Of a DNA stretch of 64,000 nt, positions 34,379 to 46,912 are shown in pieces (within the stretch, counting starts at the first letter, position 1; each line of letters opens with the position of its first letter). The translations under genes and the position numbers were made by a program. Location of the stretch: the NCBI GenBank assembly GCA_946807835.1, contig OX327703.1, positions 5,091,501-5,155,500 on the forward strand, written 5' to 3'. Below the pieces are notes generated by a model. It ran no database searches. It saw only the letters and a program-made list of their open reading frames with translations, and was not told the origin of the DNA. This DNA is from Ailanthus altissimus. Taxonomy: Eukaryota; Streptophyta; Magnoliopsida; Sapindales; Simaroubaceae.

Positions 34379-37300
34379 AATGCTAACCCGTGCCAATACG
34401 AGACGGGGTCTACTTGTGGTAATTGATTACAAACAAAAGTTACCCCCGTTGTGCACTAAAAGTTATTCACCATCCAACGACAATAGGACCGATCTCGTCA
34501 TATTTTCAAGTTACAGAATAAATATTCAGATTCAAGTAACTACGTACTCAAAACCCTAATTTAAAAGAGACTATGTCGGCGCATTTCGATCGAGTAATAT
34601 CTCGACATAGATTCTGAAAGCAAATGGTGATACTCGGAAGAAGTTCTGTTTTATTAATGGTAGTATTTAAACATAGTCTAAGAATTTGCATGGTGCTAAC
34701 AGTGTTTGATCTTACCAACACAAAAATCGTCTATATTTTTGTATTAAATACGATGAAAAAGCTAAAAAAGTTTCCATCACAAGTGCAAAGTCAAATTTCT
34801 AGTAAGACCCCGGCTTCCTGTTAGGTTTGCTTTTTGCTAACTAACGTACAATCAACGTAAATTTTGCATGTGGAATTTATTTCCTCCTTATACACAAGAT
34901 TGAGAAACTACTAAAGTTTTTCCGATTAAAATAAGGACTAATCTCGTGAATTTTTTTTTTCAAAATCCTTTTTTTATTACGTAAAATATAAATTATATCA
35001 CTTTGATGCTACCATAAAAATTGAACTCCAAATATTATACCAATTAAATTAACTAATACTCACGATATCCTGAATCTGTTAAAACTTGCAAGAGAACAGA
35101 GAGAACTATACTACTTCGTTATTCCAAAAGTTACATTTCAGATAATGTAATCAAATAATGAAATACTGGTAAAACAATAACACATTTTCACAATTTTAAT
35201 GTAATTTTATTATATCGTTCCATCCATCTAGACATGACCCAAATAATAATCCCGGAAATAAATATTACATTACTTGAGACAAATTTTAAGGTATTCTTTG
35301 GTATGAATAAAATTTTAATAAATATTATGTCTCAATAACATTCAGGTGGAGATATTACTATAATGAAAATATAAATAAATAAATAAATACAAGACAATAA
35401 ATAATTGTAATGCATTCAACTCCACTCATTTTTAGGTTAATCATTCTTAATTTTGGAAATTCCCGGACATATACTTAACATTAAATCCAATTAAAATCAA
35501 CTAGAATTTCCTTGCAACAATGCATATAAGGAATTTGTTGCATTTGAATTTCTAGATTTCAGTTTTGCCATATATACGCAATACATGTATTTATAATCAC
35601 GGTTTTTAAAAAAGATACAAGTAAATGCACTTGGACACTAGGAGTTCGATTTTTAACAAATGTCACGATTATAATTATTTTTTCATTTTCGTGGAAAGTG
35701 TTATAATCCGAGTGAAGTATGCATAAAAAATATAAAGTGATGTTCCTAATGATCTCGATTGTATAATTTAATAATATAATCTGATGTAATATTAATAATA
35801 ATGTACATAAAAAAATATAGATAAATCAGTTGATTATAACTTCAAACGCTAAATAAATCAAAGTTCTCAAATGCAATTCAGGGCATAAAAAAAAGATACA
35901 AAAAAATAACACAAAATAATCTCATCAACTATACACTAGATAAAGAATTACAGTATAAATCTCAGTAAATATAGAAATACATGTGACCCAAAAAAAATTC
36001 CAATTGAAGACTATCAATTAATATTTATGTTGAGAAATTGCAAATTACCCTCTTGTACATTTTCACAATAGCCACTTATCCCTCTTGCCTTTTCTTCAAG
36101 TACCCCACACCCCCCGGTTAATTACCAGTTCCCTCTTCGAAAAATAATCCATTACCCCCTCACAAGGGCATAACAGGGTATTAAAAGAAAAGAGCAGGGC
36201 AGCAATTGGCTATTATGAAAATCAACAGGTGGTAACTAACAATTTTCCTTAAAATCATGATTAGCTCTAACACTGCAGCAGAAGAAAATAAAAATAGAGA
36301 GGAATTAAGCACCTCAAGAATACCGGTGAGTTTATTATCTCTGTGACTGTAATTTTTCTTCAAAGAATGAGGAAACCTGAAACATAGACACCATTAATAT
36401 TAAAGAGGACTCAAATCAGAATATTAATAAACACGACTAAAATGTAGAGGATACCGCCTCCATATACATTACCAGGTGCAGTGATAGTTAGGCATCCAAG
36501 AGAGAGATATTACGTATTTAAATGAACTAACAATACTACATGTACAAACTTTTATACGGGTTTTTTTCCATGAACTTATGTTACATTATTAATTATATAA
36601 TTACCACATGGCCACATTGTTCATTTTCGTTTATTTCTTTGATCTCAGTTTTCACTCCTCTATTACTTGAATGACACATCACTCCTGTATTACTTATAAA
36701 CAGATGTCATAAATTGCAATAATCCTATCATACAATTTATAGAAGGTGTAATCTAATTCCTGTAATGGACCTACTTTAAATGAAATTGGTATCGAATGTG
36801 TAACCCAAAAGTAATAATGGTCTTCAATTAATATGATTGTGAACATGACCTTCTAAGAAGCAGACAACAAGTAGTAGAGAGAAGACTAAGAAATTGAAAT
36901 TTTCTACATTCTACTCATAGACTGACGCCCATTGATTAAGATAGACAAATAAGCAGATTCATTTCATATGTTTATGCAGAAATAATTCCACCATATTAAT
37001 TTTCATTCACATTCAATAATAAATCCCATGATTTTGAAAAGAGAGAGCTAAAAGCTTCACTTACTATATGCATCCCCCTTCGGAATAATTGAAGTATTAT
37101 GTCACTCAATGTAGCCCGGTGCATGTGGATCATCGAATCACTGGAGAATGCACTAATTATCATTGAGAAAAATTGTAAAGGCAAGAGGTAGACACATAAA
37201 TGAAGGAAAATATATGTAAATGGGACAAATGGGTATGTTGTAGGCCAATTAAAGTGTATAATTCAAAAATTCAAGGAAACAGGAACATGGCATGCATCCC

Positions 37301-38829
37301 AGAAACAAATCTACTTGAAGAGAAACATAAAGAAAATATTGAAAAAGAAAAAAATACCAATATTGAGTTGATATGATCATTAGAGAACTATAATACTGTT
37401 GAAACATAAACCATAATACAATCAGAGTTAAGACAATGTTTTTAGACAAGCCTGGATAGAACTTCAAAGGAAAAGGTTTAAGATGTATGCACTATATTTT
37501 AAGACAATGAAAAACTTAAATTATAGATCATTTATCTGCACTGATGCTACTGCAAGGCTTACTTCTCAACAATCAAATTGACAAAAAGATAGATGAATAG
37601 AGAGGAAGTAGCTTTCCAGAACCAACAATTATCTTTCTATGATGTAGTTAAAAGACTTCGAAAATCGAAGTCACAAGCTTGCAATTCCATGAAACTGGTC
37701 AAAACTAGAAAATCAGAGGGAAAAGAAGTTTCATTCTTGGTCTGATTTCAGACATAGCAGACCTATGGAATGTAAAGCTGGTCGTTTTGACCTTTCCATA
37801 TATGTATCATGTTGTCACATAGTTTTTGTTGGCCAGTTTTGCTTTCCTCACAGTAGTGCATTATGTAGAAGCAAAAACAGTAGTTTTTTGGTTCCTCTCT
37901 TTCTTTCTTTTCTAAAATTTCTTTTTGTAATAATCTAGAATTCCTCCAGGCCTGCTTAGCAAACTTGAGTCACAAACTTGGCCCTGCCATCCTGTGCAAC
38001 CATTTCATAGAAGTTCATTGGTATCTTCTTTCTATAAGGCACTACAATCTTTGGGAAGCAGGAAACTCATGGCATTTCATCAAGTAGCAGACCCTGAGAA
38101 ATTGAACCTTAGACCAAGTGGAAGCCAAACCAGTAACCACAGGCCTGACCTACTTGACTAACCCCTTAGGGTAGCAAGCAAGTAGGTGTTAACAAAGGAT
38201 CACATATCGCCAGGACCCCAGACTAGGTATCAGCAAGGCAAAGTGAGATCAGAATAGACTTGTGTTTAAATTGACAGTCATATTTTTGTAAGAAACCAGA
38301 CGCGAATGTAGAAGAAAAGGGAAAAAAAAAAAGAAAGAGGTGAACTAGAAAAATTGCCCTGCCAAAAAAATTGAGCTTTGGCACTATGTAAAGGTAAAAA
38401 GACCACACTAAGATCCATTTTATTGACTTTGATTCAATGTGCTTAAAAATTTGATACAAAATCTTTTCAACTCCAAAACTAGTTGAAAAGCCAAAGACAA
38501 CTTTAATGCAGCTTCAGATGAATCTGGGGTTGTCCTTGTATACAAGCATGACTTCAGTGCCACTTTAAGTTTTCATTTTATAGTTTTTAATGGAGTTTGT
38601 GCGATTCAATTTTATTCACATAAACCAACAGATGGAACATCTTGCTTTATCAGGAATCACAAAGCTATCCATGGAACAGTTAGTGATAACTGCAATTGCA
38701 TGTAGTAGAAGCTAACACTAGATATGCAGCTTCTCAAACTGTATATCGCGTCTTTGCAGTCTTCATCTTAAATGTTGTGTAGACCAATATAATGATGTAA
38801 TAAATGCAATTGCACAACTAAAGGGAAGT
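34379..38829. other. Intergenic region left of the SAP-like gene
   Basis: No confident gene. The 19.7-kb interspersed repeat recurs at about 35733-35830. A C-rich patch at 36040-36190 contains CACCCCCCGG. Two open, splice-bordered minus-strand stretches (37065-37152 and 36335-36376) might be terminal exons of the gene to the right (see findings). The rest is AT-rich with short spurious ORFs. Confidence 0.45.
37065..37152 (-). other. Possible extra exon (unproven)
   Basis: Minus strand: acceptor TAATTAG before 37152, an open frame reading AFSSDSMIHMHRATLSDI then ILQLFRRGMHI, and a strong donor ATA|GTAAGTG after 37065. In phase 0 it could join 36376-36335 (VSSFFEEKLQSQR then TAA). Transcript evidence is needed. 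It could also be a pseudo-exon. Confidence 0.3.
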
Positions 38830-41800
38830 TCAAGAAAGAACCTTAGAGACCAGCCGTGTGGACCTTCTAGGAAGCACCTTCCCAGCATAATGCTTCAGGC
38901 TTCTTAAAATCTTTGCATCAGGTCTACCACGGTTATTTTGATCATCATTTTCTATACGAGGCCTCTTTTTGAGACGTTCTTCAGTAGGTTCCATATTATC
39001 AAGACTTGAACTAGTCTTCTCAAATGAATCATCAAATTGTGAGGATCTGAAAGATGCAAATATATGTATGTAAGCTCAGATCACTATAAAAAGAATTTAA
39101 ATGCTATAGCATAAATTTTCATTGAAAAAGAAAAGTTACTCTGAACCCTCCACTCCATCAATAACTTTGCTCCTCTCCTGCAAATATCATGGGATAAATT
39201 TAGTGGTAACATGGAATATTTAAAATTGTTCCAAATATTTGGTCACCTGCTATATGTTTTTGCTACCTGTTTGTCAGATGGGGAAGGGTGGCAGGGGGTG
39301 TGACATCAGGAGCATGGGAAAAGAAATATATCAAAAGAAAAAGCACGAAGACATGAGAACAAGATTTTCCACACAATGAAACTATAAACATGAATCACCT
39401 GTACAAAACATAGTCCAACTGCCTAAGCGGCCTCCTGATGTACAACTCAGATCAATGTGGATCAGTAATTCTATACACTTATCACGCAAGTTAATCTCTT
39501 AATAAAATGAGCACCAGTAAGTTACATTTTGCAACAATCATAAACAAATCAAAGAGAAAATAAAAACAAAGGGGACTATAGAAGCAATTTTACCATATCA
39601 ACAACTGATTTATTAGGAGCAAGTCAATCTATGATCACTACTTCAAAAATTACATCAGACCCGTAAGGAATTGATCTCTGACAAAACAATTATGGAATAG
39701 TAGATTGAATGGCCATGAGCCAACACAGACTATGAGAATCCTCACGGTCTATGTGTTAACACAGGATCTTACAACTTTGGAAATATGCATATGAATAAGC
39801 AAACAATTTGTTTAGTTTTTATATCATCTAGTGACATCTTTAATTTCAATCTCTATTGCTTGACTGCATGACAAATCTTAACCTCATCTTGAATATATGG
39901 AATATGACAACCGTGTCATAACACATCAAAATATGTGATATTCTGACTTGCAAGAAATTCCTAAAACCACTGCAATAAATGTGTGAAAAGAAACCACATT
40001 ATAGGCATGCAAACATTTTGAAAAGTACAGGCTGCATAAATAAAATTACTAGTACATCAAATCCACTACAAAGTAAATATACTGCATTTAATTTACTTAT
40101 CTCAGTAGCATTCCAGAAGTAGAGAAAATAGGGCTATACCAATTCTTCAACAGACGTTGGCAAATGATTCCAGCAAATGTCAAGATCAGGTTCGCTTGAA
40201 TTGGCTAATCCACTTTGTTCTGTTTCATTATTGTTTGTAGGATATACCAAATCCAGGAATTCCTCATTTTGACAAGGCACACAAGATTCATTCTGTTGAA
40301 TCTCAGCTTCTGACAGCAGTATTTCAGCTGAACTACCTGCCAGGCATTCAGCCATTACCAACTGAGAATTCACAAGACCACAACTGTTTGAGTACTCACA
40401 AATTTCATCGCCGGTTTTAGAATTCTGTTGCTCAAATGAGGTAAGACTTATTGGACAATCGGATATATCTACAAGAGAATTACCAGCCAACTCTTTATTT
40501 GGAGTATTCACAACATCTGAATCAAGAGTTGTAACACATCCATTTTCATCACTACAAGAATGAAAACCATCACGTGCATCAGAATTGGGTTCAGATAAAA
40601 TAACTCCTTGATCTTCCCGTATATGCTCTGATGCATCCCCAGCATTGGCACTTGGTTTTATTGCACTAGAAGTTAAAGATTGATCAACTCCATCTGGATG
40701 ACTGAGCACCACATTTTCATTTCCCTTTATTAATACACTTGGGGAACACTCGGATTGCACATTGCCATCATCCTTACTTTTATGGGCACCAATATTCCAC
40801 AAAAAGGAACTTTTAATCTGTTTATTACTCTCTCCAAAGCGTCCAAGCTCCTGGTGAAAACTAGGAGACTTGTTATGGCATATATCTTCACCAATGTTAA
40901 CCTCACTTTTCAACTTCTTAATCCAGTCTGATGGGTTAGAATTCAAATCGACACAAAGGTTGATCCCCTCTTCTGAATGGACATAAAACTCAAAGAAGCA
41001 TGAAGAATCTGTTTTAAAAGTTCTTTTAGAGGAAGATGAAGCATTTTCTTTAGGGCAAGGACAAAAATTTACATCTATATGTTGAACTGGGCACATATCC
41101 TCCATCCTGCCATCTCTTGTAATTCCTGAACAATTCTTACACAGGATTGTTGATGGACACTCCTTCCCGTTGAAAGCATTCTTATCAAATTGAGAAGGAA
41201 AAAGAGATTTAGATGTTTCTTGGAAACAATACATTGAGCAACCAACACCTCCCTGTAATAACATATGCAGTTAAAATTTTTTATGAAGACTAGATTTTAA
41301 CACTAAGACAACAATACTACTAGATAAGTTAATTTTCTTCTTCAAATATCAAGAAGACCAAGGCATGAAGTGTCCACATTATTTTCCTTGTTTCTTACAG
41401 CTAACAAAAGTTGACGTTTATGTAATTTTTTGTATCCTTTTCTATACTTAATGGAAATGTTGCAGAAGTATGCCCAACCATATGTGATTTGGAAAAATAA
41501 ACAATTGTTCTCGCTTCTGAAGGGAGGGCCAAAAAGGATGCCCTCCCTTGCTAGCACCCAAAGCAAGAACCATGTGTGAATTAAAGTCAACAAAATGTGT
41601 GAATTAAAGTCAACAAAATGTATGAAGCTTTCTAGCAATCTTACCATTAGGTTAAAAAAGGAGATAAAGGAAGCACCATGAAAAGCCTTTCTTTAACTCT
41701 TATCTTTTAGTCAATGAACTTTTTGGTTATAAACTTTGATATACAAAATGAAATGTAGGAAGAGAATCAAACCTTATCATAAGCTTTATCCCTGATGCAA

Positions 41801-43754
41801 TCATTACTTCTAACAGTTTGAGATTAGAGCAGGAGAAGAAATCTTTGTTATCTGCAGAAGTACCAAATATATGTTCAAGTAACTTCTACATCAGTCAGCA
41901 TACAAGTCAGTAAAGACATCTTAAAATGATGTTAGAGTACTTCTACAAAATTTGAAGCACAGACTCACTAGTCAATGGCTAAATGATCCGCACCTTTTCC
42001 AGCTGACTTTGAAGAATGAAATGGAGCTCCAGGCAGCAGTCCTGATGTAGGGAGTGAAGCCTCTTGAGTCTCACCTAACCTTTTCTGAGAGGACTTTGAA
42101 CTCTTATTCTGCAAATTTATCAGATAACAAGACAGTGTGTGCTGGGATCAAAAAGGGTGTTCCAAGTCATGAAATGGGGGGAAAAAAACAATATTGAGGG
42201 GAAAAAGAAAAGACACTGAATTAAAAAGAATGCCCACAAAAGGAAACTAGATTCAAAAAATTAATATTAAGTATACTGAACTAGAAAGCATGCCTACAAA
42301 AGAAAACTAGATTAAAAAAATGAATATTATCTATTATAGTGTGGACAAACAATTAAAGCCTCCTTGCTCAGATGTAAGTAACATATCCAGTGTAGTATAC
42401 ATTCAGGTTTAGCAACTTCAAGTAAACGTGTAGTATTGCAGAAACATATAATTATAGTTCCGGTAATTTATTATAGCACACAAACAAAGGTAAGGAGAAA
42501 ACAGTGAATTTGGTCAGAAAGGAAGTCCCTTTAGGTCCACAATCTAAAAACTCCATGCAAATAATGTAGTCAAGAAACTTGACCCAATTATCCATGGGAA
42601 AAAATCTAAGGTAAGTTCTAATGTGCTACACTTTTGCATAGTATAATTACAGCTGCTACCACAGGCATTGAAGTTGAGAAATTTAAAGCAAAACTTGAGA
42701 AAGTTCAACAGAAATATTCTGTGTTGTAACCCAATATAATAACATAGGTTGAGCAAAGGAGTTGCTACTAAAGTGTATTTTTATCAATGGTCCAACATAT
42801 TCATTCAAACTTGTGAATGTAAGAACTCTGAGATCAAAATCATACCTAGAGATTTTTGTTAAGCAAGTAATAAGATGTCAGGACCATGAAGTTTCAGTCA
42901 GTCATTGTAATGGGCACATACAGGGCTCACATTTTTGTGTCCCGTCACCAATTGCAGGTCAAAAAAAGGCATCTTGACTTTCTGGGGAAAGGACTGCAAA
43001 GATAGGCTTGCCAATTAGTGCTGAAACATCAAATGACATCTCTTCCTTCACTGATTTTCCTTCTGTGCATGAGTTCATTTTATGTTGAGAAAGCGTCCTA
43101 AAGAAACTCATCCTTAATTTTTTGGTGGAAATATCCTTTACATTGGATGAAATCATTAAAATTTGCTCACGATTCCCAAATCTCAAATAAACACCAACAT
43201 CCTCATAATTAATTCATTAATATAAATGCGACCACATCAAATAGGGTTAAAAAAATAACTGCTCCAGTTAACTTCAAGTAAGGAAGGCTAAGAGTTAAAC
43301 CATAGACCATTTTGCTCACCATCAAGTTATCAAAAATATTGGTATGGACTTGACATACAGAGCAAGGGTCTTAACCATCCAAAAATTGAAGTTGCTCCAA
43401 TTTTGTTATAATAGCTAGTGTCTGAACTGTAAAACTCCTTCCTAAGACAAATCCTAAGACACTTGCTTGAATAACAATAAATCGACCAAAATCATAAAAA
43501 ACCTCCCAAACACGGTACAGAATGTACATAAATAGAAACAAATATTACTACAAACAGATGGTTCACCTTAACTTGTTTTCATAAATTGCCAAAATCAACG
43601 GATCTCAGATAATTACCTGAAAGTAAGAGGCCAGCAATTTTGCCATTTCAGAACTTGACTTATTAGCTGGCAAACCATACTTCTTGCACAAGCACTGTAG
43701 ATCCTTCCTTGAAAGCCTTTGATAGAATTGCTCATATCCTTTATTATTCCTCAT
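38830..43754 (-). CDS. Uncharacterised plant protein with SAP-like N-terminus (6 exons)
   Basis: The gene model I derive has exons 43754-43617, 42108-41969, 41806-41773, 41252-40140, 39177-39140 and 39046-38830, phase-consistent and GT-AG, giving about 559 residues. Residues 14-46 (LSRKDLQCLCKKYGLPANKS and onward) fit the SAP motif, a helix-turn-helix for DNA binding in nuclear proteins. The large fourth exon is acidic, Ser/Asn-rich and probably disordered, with CPCPKE and several Cys pairs. The C-terminus is basic (RLKKRPRIE, then LPRRSTRLVSK), suggesting nuclear localisation. I do not recognise the family. The ATG exon is preceded by a good acceptor (CTGTAG), so a 5' UTR exon further right is likely. 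The end is uncertain: SKVLS then stop, or a donor after SK leading to more exons. Confidence 0.68.
41573..41620. repeat. 23-bp tandem duplication in intron 3
   Basis: TGTGTGAATTAAAGTCAACA is repeated with a 23-bp period. Confidence 0.85.
42959..43201 (-). other. Protein-like open block in intron 1 of the SAP-like gene
   Basis: An 81-codon open stretch on the gene's own strand. It begins right after an ATGAG acceptor-like site, in phase 0 with the preceding exon, and ends at TGA. It reads DVGVYLRFGNREQILMISSN ... SALIGKPIFAVLSPESQDAF. Amino-acid use looks like real protein. It could be a poison cassette exon, a captured gene fragment or an old insertion. Not recognised. Confidence 0.4.
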
Positions 43755-44460
43755 CTCTCTACAGCCAGAGAATCAACATGTCTTACATTCAGCTCTTATT
43801 TTCAAAAATATTTCAATAAGCTTCCAGGAAGAAATTTTAGATAAATAAGTCAAATAAAAAAACGAAAAGAAAACAGAATCAATTAAATACATGAAGATGA
43901 CAACGAACAGCAGTTAATAGCATCACAATAATGTTCTGTTGCTGAGAAAGAGAAGGAAACAACATTGGCTCAATTCACGAATCAAAAATTTTTCATCCAT
44001 TTTCTCGTGGGAAAAAAAAGAAAAGAAGAAAAGCGGCAGAAAAATTGAAACGAAACTTGAAACTGCAGCTTAATGAAACGAAACACTTGCACGGAACTCA
44101 CACGAAGCTATATTTTTGTTTTATTTTCCTACATTATAACATCAACAAACAGAGCAAGTTTCATACAAGAGCGAGAATACGACAAAGTAGAAGTGAAAGC
44201 GTTTACTTCGTACCTAATCGGGAAAATTTTCCAAGAAAATTGGCAAGAAACTGAAGGAAAATGTAGGAAAGTCGGCTACAGCGCGAATCAGGCCTCAAAA
44301 TCAGATTTTGTTTTGATTGTTTTCGATTTTAGATTCTGTTTTGTTTTACTCCCGATAATCATGGAGCCAGAAAACTAGAGAGTAAGAACCAACCAACGAA
44401 TGGCAGCACTTGCGTAAATGGCCCGCTGGGAAAGGGTGTACGGTGAATGCTGGTACTGAA
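43755..44460 (-). promoter_or_regulatory. 5' region of the SAP-like gene
   Basis: Immediate upstream region: a probable 5' UTR intron acceptor at about 43759-43760, then unique, moderately AT-rich DNA. GC content rises near 44390-44455, the likely promoter. No exact TATA box assigned. Confidence 0.35.
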
Positions 44461-45032
44461 GTTAAAATTTTATAAATAGTCGTCATAATATTTTTTATTT
44501 TTTTAATTAAATTTAAAATAATTTTTTTATTAGTTAAAATTTTTATTTATGAACAATTTTATCTTAAAATTAAAAACATAAATTTTTTCTATTGAATCAA
44601 AAATTATATTGATAGATAAATATTTTTTAAGTTATTATTGTGTAGATTGAGTGTTATTCAATGTATTTGTCACTTCAAATCAATTTTTATTTATGGACAA
44701 TTTTATCTTAAAATTAAAAACATAAGTTTTTTCTCTTTTTTCTCTACCCAACCAAAATTTATATTGATATATGAACATTTTTTAAGTTTTTATTGTGTAA
44801 ATCGAATGTTATTCAACGTATTTGTCACTTCAAATAAGAAAATAGCAAAATCTTGTAAGTTTTTTTAAACCTTTTTAAAAAATTTAATATTCATTAAAAA
44901 TTAAATAAAAATTATATTTGAAGTTAGAAATATGTATTATTGATGAATTAAATATGAAAAATAAGTTAAAATGATATAAAAGACGTTAAAATCCTACCAA
45001 AAATATGATTTTTAGTGTATTTTGCTAAAATC
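44461..45032. other. AT-rich sequence, possible left part of a MULE
   Basis: Contains an internal direct repeat (GACAATTTTATCTTAAAATTAAAAACATAA-type words near 44553 and 44696, then TTGTGTA-AT-GA-TGTTATTCAA near 44638 and 44790). The start AAAATTTTATAAATAGTCG resembles MULE termini elsewhere in the window, but no partner end is proven. Confidence 0.35.
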
Positions 45033-45240
45033 AGACGGCAGTCCAGACGGCAGTCCAGACGGCAACCGATGCGACTGCCGTCTAGTTTCACGCATCTCGG
45101 GCTTGAGATGTGTCTAGAGATGCGCACAAGATAGTCATCTCGAGCTCGAGATGACCCCACATTGTGCACATCTCGTTGCGGCATCGCGGACTTTATCTGC
45201 GATGCTGCACTATTTTGCGCCACGTGGTAGCATATGCCAC
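45033..45240. repeat. GC-rich palindromic island at the MULE transposase locus
   Basis: Three CAGACGGCAGTC-type repeats, then GCATCTCGGGCTTGAGATG, then the perfect 20-bp palindrome at 45135-45154 (TCATCTCGAGCTCGAGATGA). Two CCACGTGG words follow (45220-45243). The CATCTCG/CGAGATG word is the one used in the hairpin cassettes of the 8.3-10.3 kb element. Confidence 0.8.
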
Positions 45241-45362
45241 GTGGCGCTATAATAAATTATTATTTAAAAAAATATTTTAAAATTTTAAAAATATTTTCTA
45301 TGTTTATTTTTATTTATATTTTTAATAATTTTTAATTTTTTTTAGGTCCTATAAAATATAAT

Positions 45363-45591
45363 ACAATTGTTATTTAATTTGGAGGAAAGTGTGAGAGTTC
45401 TAATGATGGAAAAAAGGGTTATGTTAATTATAGTAATTTTGGGATTTCAGTTTTGAAAGATATTAAATTTAAAGATCTTTTAAATACAGTATGTTATACC
45501 TTGGGAGTCGACAATGTGAACTATAAGGTGACTTTGAAAATCAAAATTGATGCAACGAAGTATAAATTAAAACTGTTAGGGTCGGTGATTA
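45363..45591 (+). pseudogene. MULE transposase, N-terminal PB1-like fragment
   Basis: One frame reads FGGKCESSNDGKKGYVNYSN, then SVLKDIKFKDLLNTVCYTLG, then NYKVTLKIKIDATKYKLKLL. This matches the opening region of plant MuDR-family transposases (FGGKW ... YVNG ... LYRLLHVDP order). A TAA stands in place of an aromatic codon just before FGGK. The frame is cut off at about 45591, where unrelated repeat sequence begins. The next part of the gene is at 50631. Confidence 0.65.
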
Positions 45592-45592
45592 C

Positions 45593-45740
45593 GTGTCATC
45601 CCTGAATGTACATATACTTATGTATTTATACAAGTCCTTGAATGTACATATCCCTGAATGTACATATACTTATGTCATCCCTGAATGTACATATACTGAA
45701 TGTACATATACTTATGTATTTATACAAGTGTACATTCTCA
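45593..45740. repeat. Tandem repeat of CTGAATGTACATATACTTATG
   Basis: The core TGAATGTACATAT occurs five to six times with variable spacers (TTATGTATTTATACAAGT and TTATGTCATCC). The array starts exactly where the transposase fragment is broken. Confidence 0.85.
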
Positions 45741-45789
45741 TTAAATCGTTAATACTCATTAATATGATATTTTGCATGTAACGTTACAG

Positions 45790-46912
45790 ACATTGTAGAT
45801 CTGAAGGAGTTCGAATCAGATCTAAAGGAGTTTAGATAATGGCTCATAGTCAGTCACGCTGAGAGATATAAATGTTAAATGTGTAGCACGGTTAAGTGTT
45901 AGCTGGTTATAATACTTAGCATATCCAAGAGTTGGAGCCTTATCTGTAATGGGACATAGACTTGGAAATATACTAGTAACTGCATAGTTGCAAGAGTTGC
46001 AATCGGGTGCCAGGAAATACATATTGCACAAGTATGTTCTCGAATAATTGTCTCTGTTCTATTTCTGCTGATGTGGGTCTCTCGGTGGATTTCTTTATAT
46101 ATAGATCAGCATATGTCGTACCTATAGGGTATAGATGATCGTTCCTAGCCGATTGTGAGCTTGGAGCTCGTATTAACATATGGGTATCCAGTTAGGACTT
46201 GATATGGAACAGACTCACAAAGACCTTCGATAGATACCCAATGTAAGCCGTCAACGAAAGGTCCTCTTGAGTTGAGTAGTATACGTAGTCCTTTGACCTG
46301 AGTGCCACAGTGGGCTTATAAGTGATCTACCATACTTTAGTTTCACGCATGCCACAGACCTTTCATGGTGTGACCGCTAAGTGTTGCTGGGTATGGTCCG
46401 ATGCTTATGGAGTCCAATGCGTACAGATATATGATCCGTCAACTCCCATATGGAGTTAGATATCTAGATGCTTCGAGACTATATCTTAGAAAGTCTTGTG
46501 GCCACAAGCAATCATCCCAGTAAAGAGTTCCGCCAGGGTCGAACAATATGGCATAGGAGTTTGCGCATATTGTTCAGTGAGATACAAGTCTGGAGATAGG
46601 ATATAGATGAGCACAAGGGGATTTGATGGTGATAATCTATATCCCCAGCACATCCAGGATATTATGACGGAAGGACTATATGTATGCATTGTAACATCAA
46701 CTTGCATGGTTCAAGGCGCTGATTTATATATCCGTGACATGTGCGTGGGGCATTGCTCATGGACTCATGAAATAGTTCTATTTAACAAATTGGGCGTAGG
46801 ACCTAGGGAGTCCCACGATATAGAATGTACTCGTTGTACACTGGGGCAGTATGCTGGATTAAAATGTTTAATCCAGCATTACCACGGGAATACGTACGTG
46901 TCTGTATTTAAG
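45790..46912. other. GC-richer block of unknown origin
   Basis: About 1.1 kb with clearly higher GC than the neighbours and few A/T runs. Several protein-like stretches appear on the minus strand across frame breaks (for example NDHLYPIGTTYADLYIKKST near 46130-46060, and YKPTVALRSKDYVYYSTQED near 46320-46260). This suggests a decayed coding region of a mobile element or captured gene, read from right to left. I do not recognise the family. Confidence 0.4.
46851..46879. repeat. Perfect hairpin, 13-bp arms, 3-bp loop
   Basis: ATGCTGGATTAAA, loop ATG, then TTTAATCCAGCAT. Located at the right end of the GC-richer block. Confidence 0.9.

Noticed and set aside
41342..41647. 101-codon ORF in the SAP-like gene region
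   Set aside because: It lies in intron 3, contains a 23-bp tandem duplication and has no family features.
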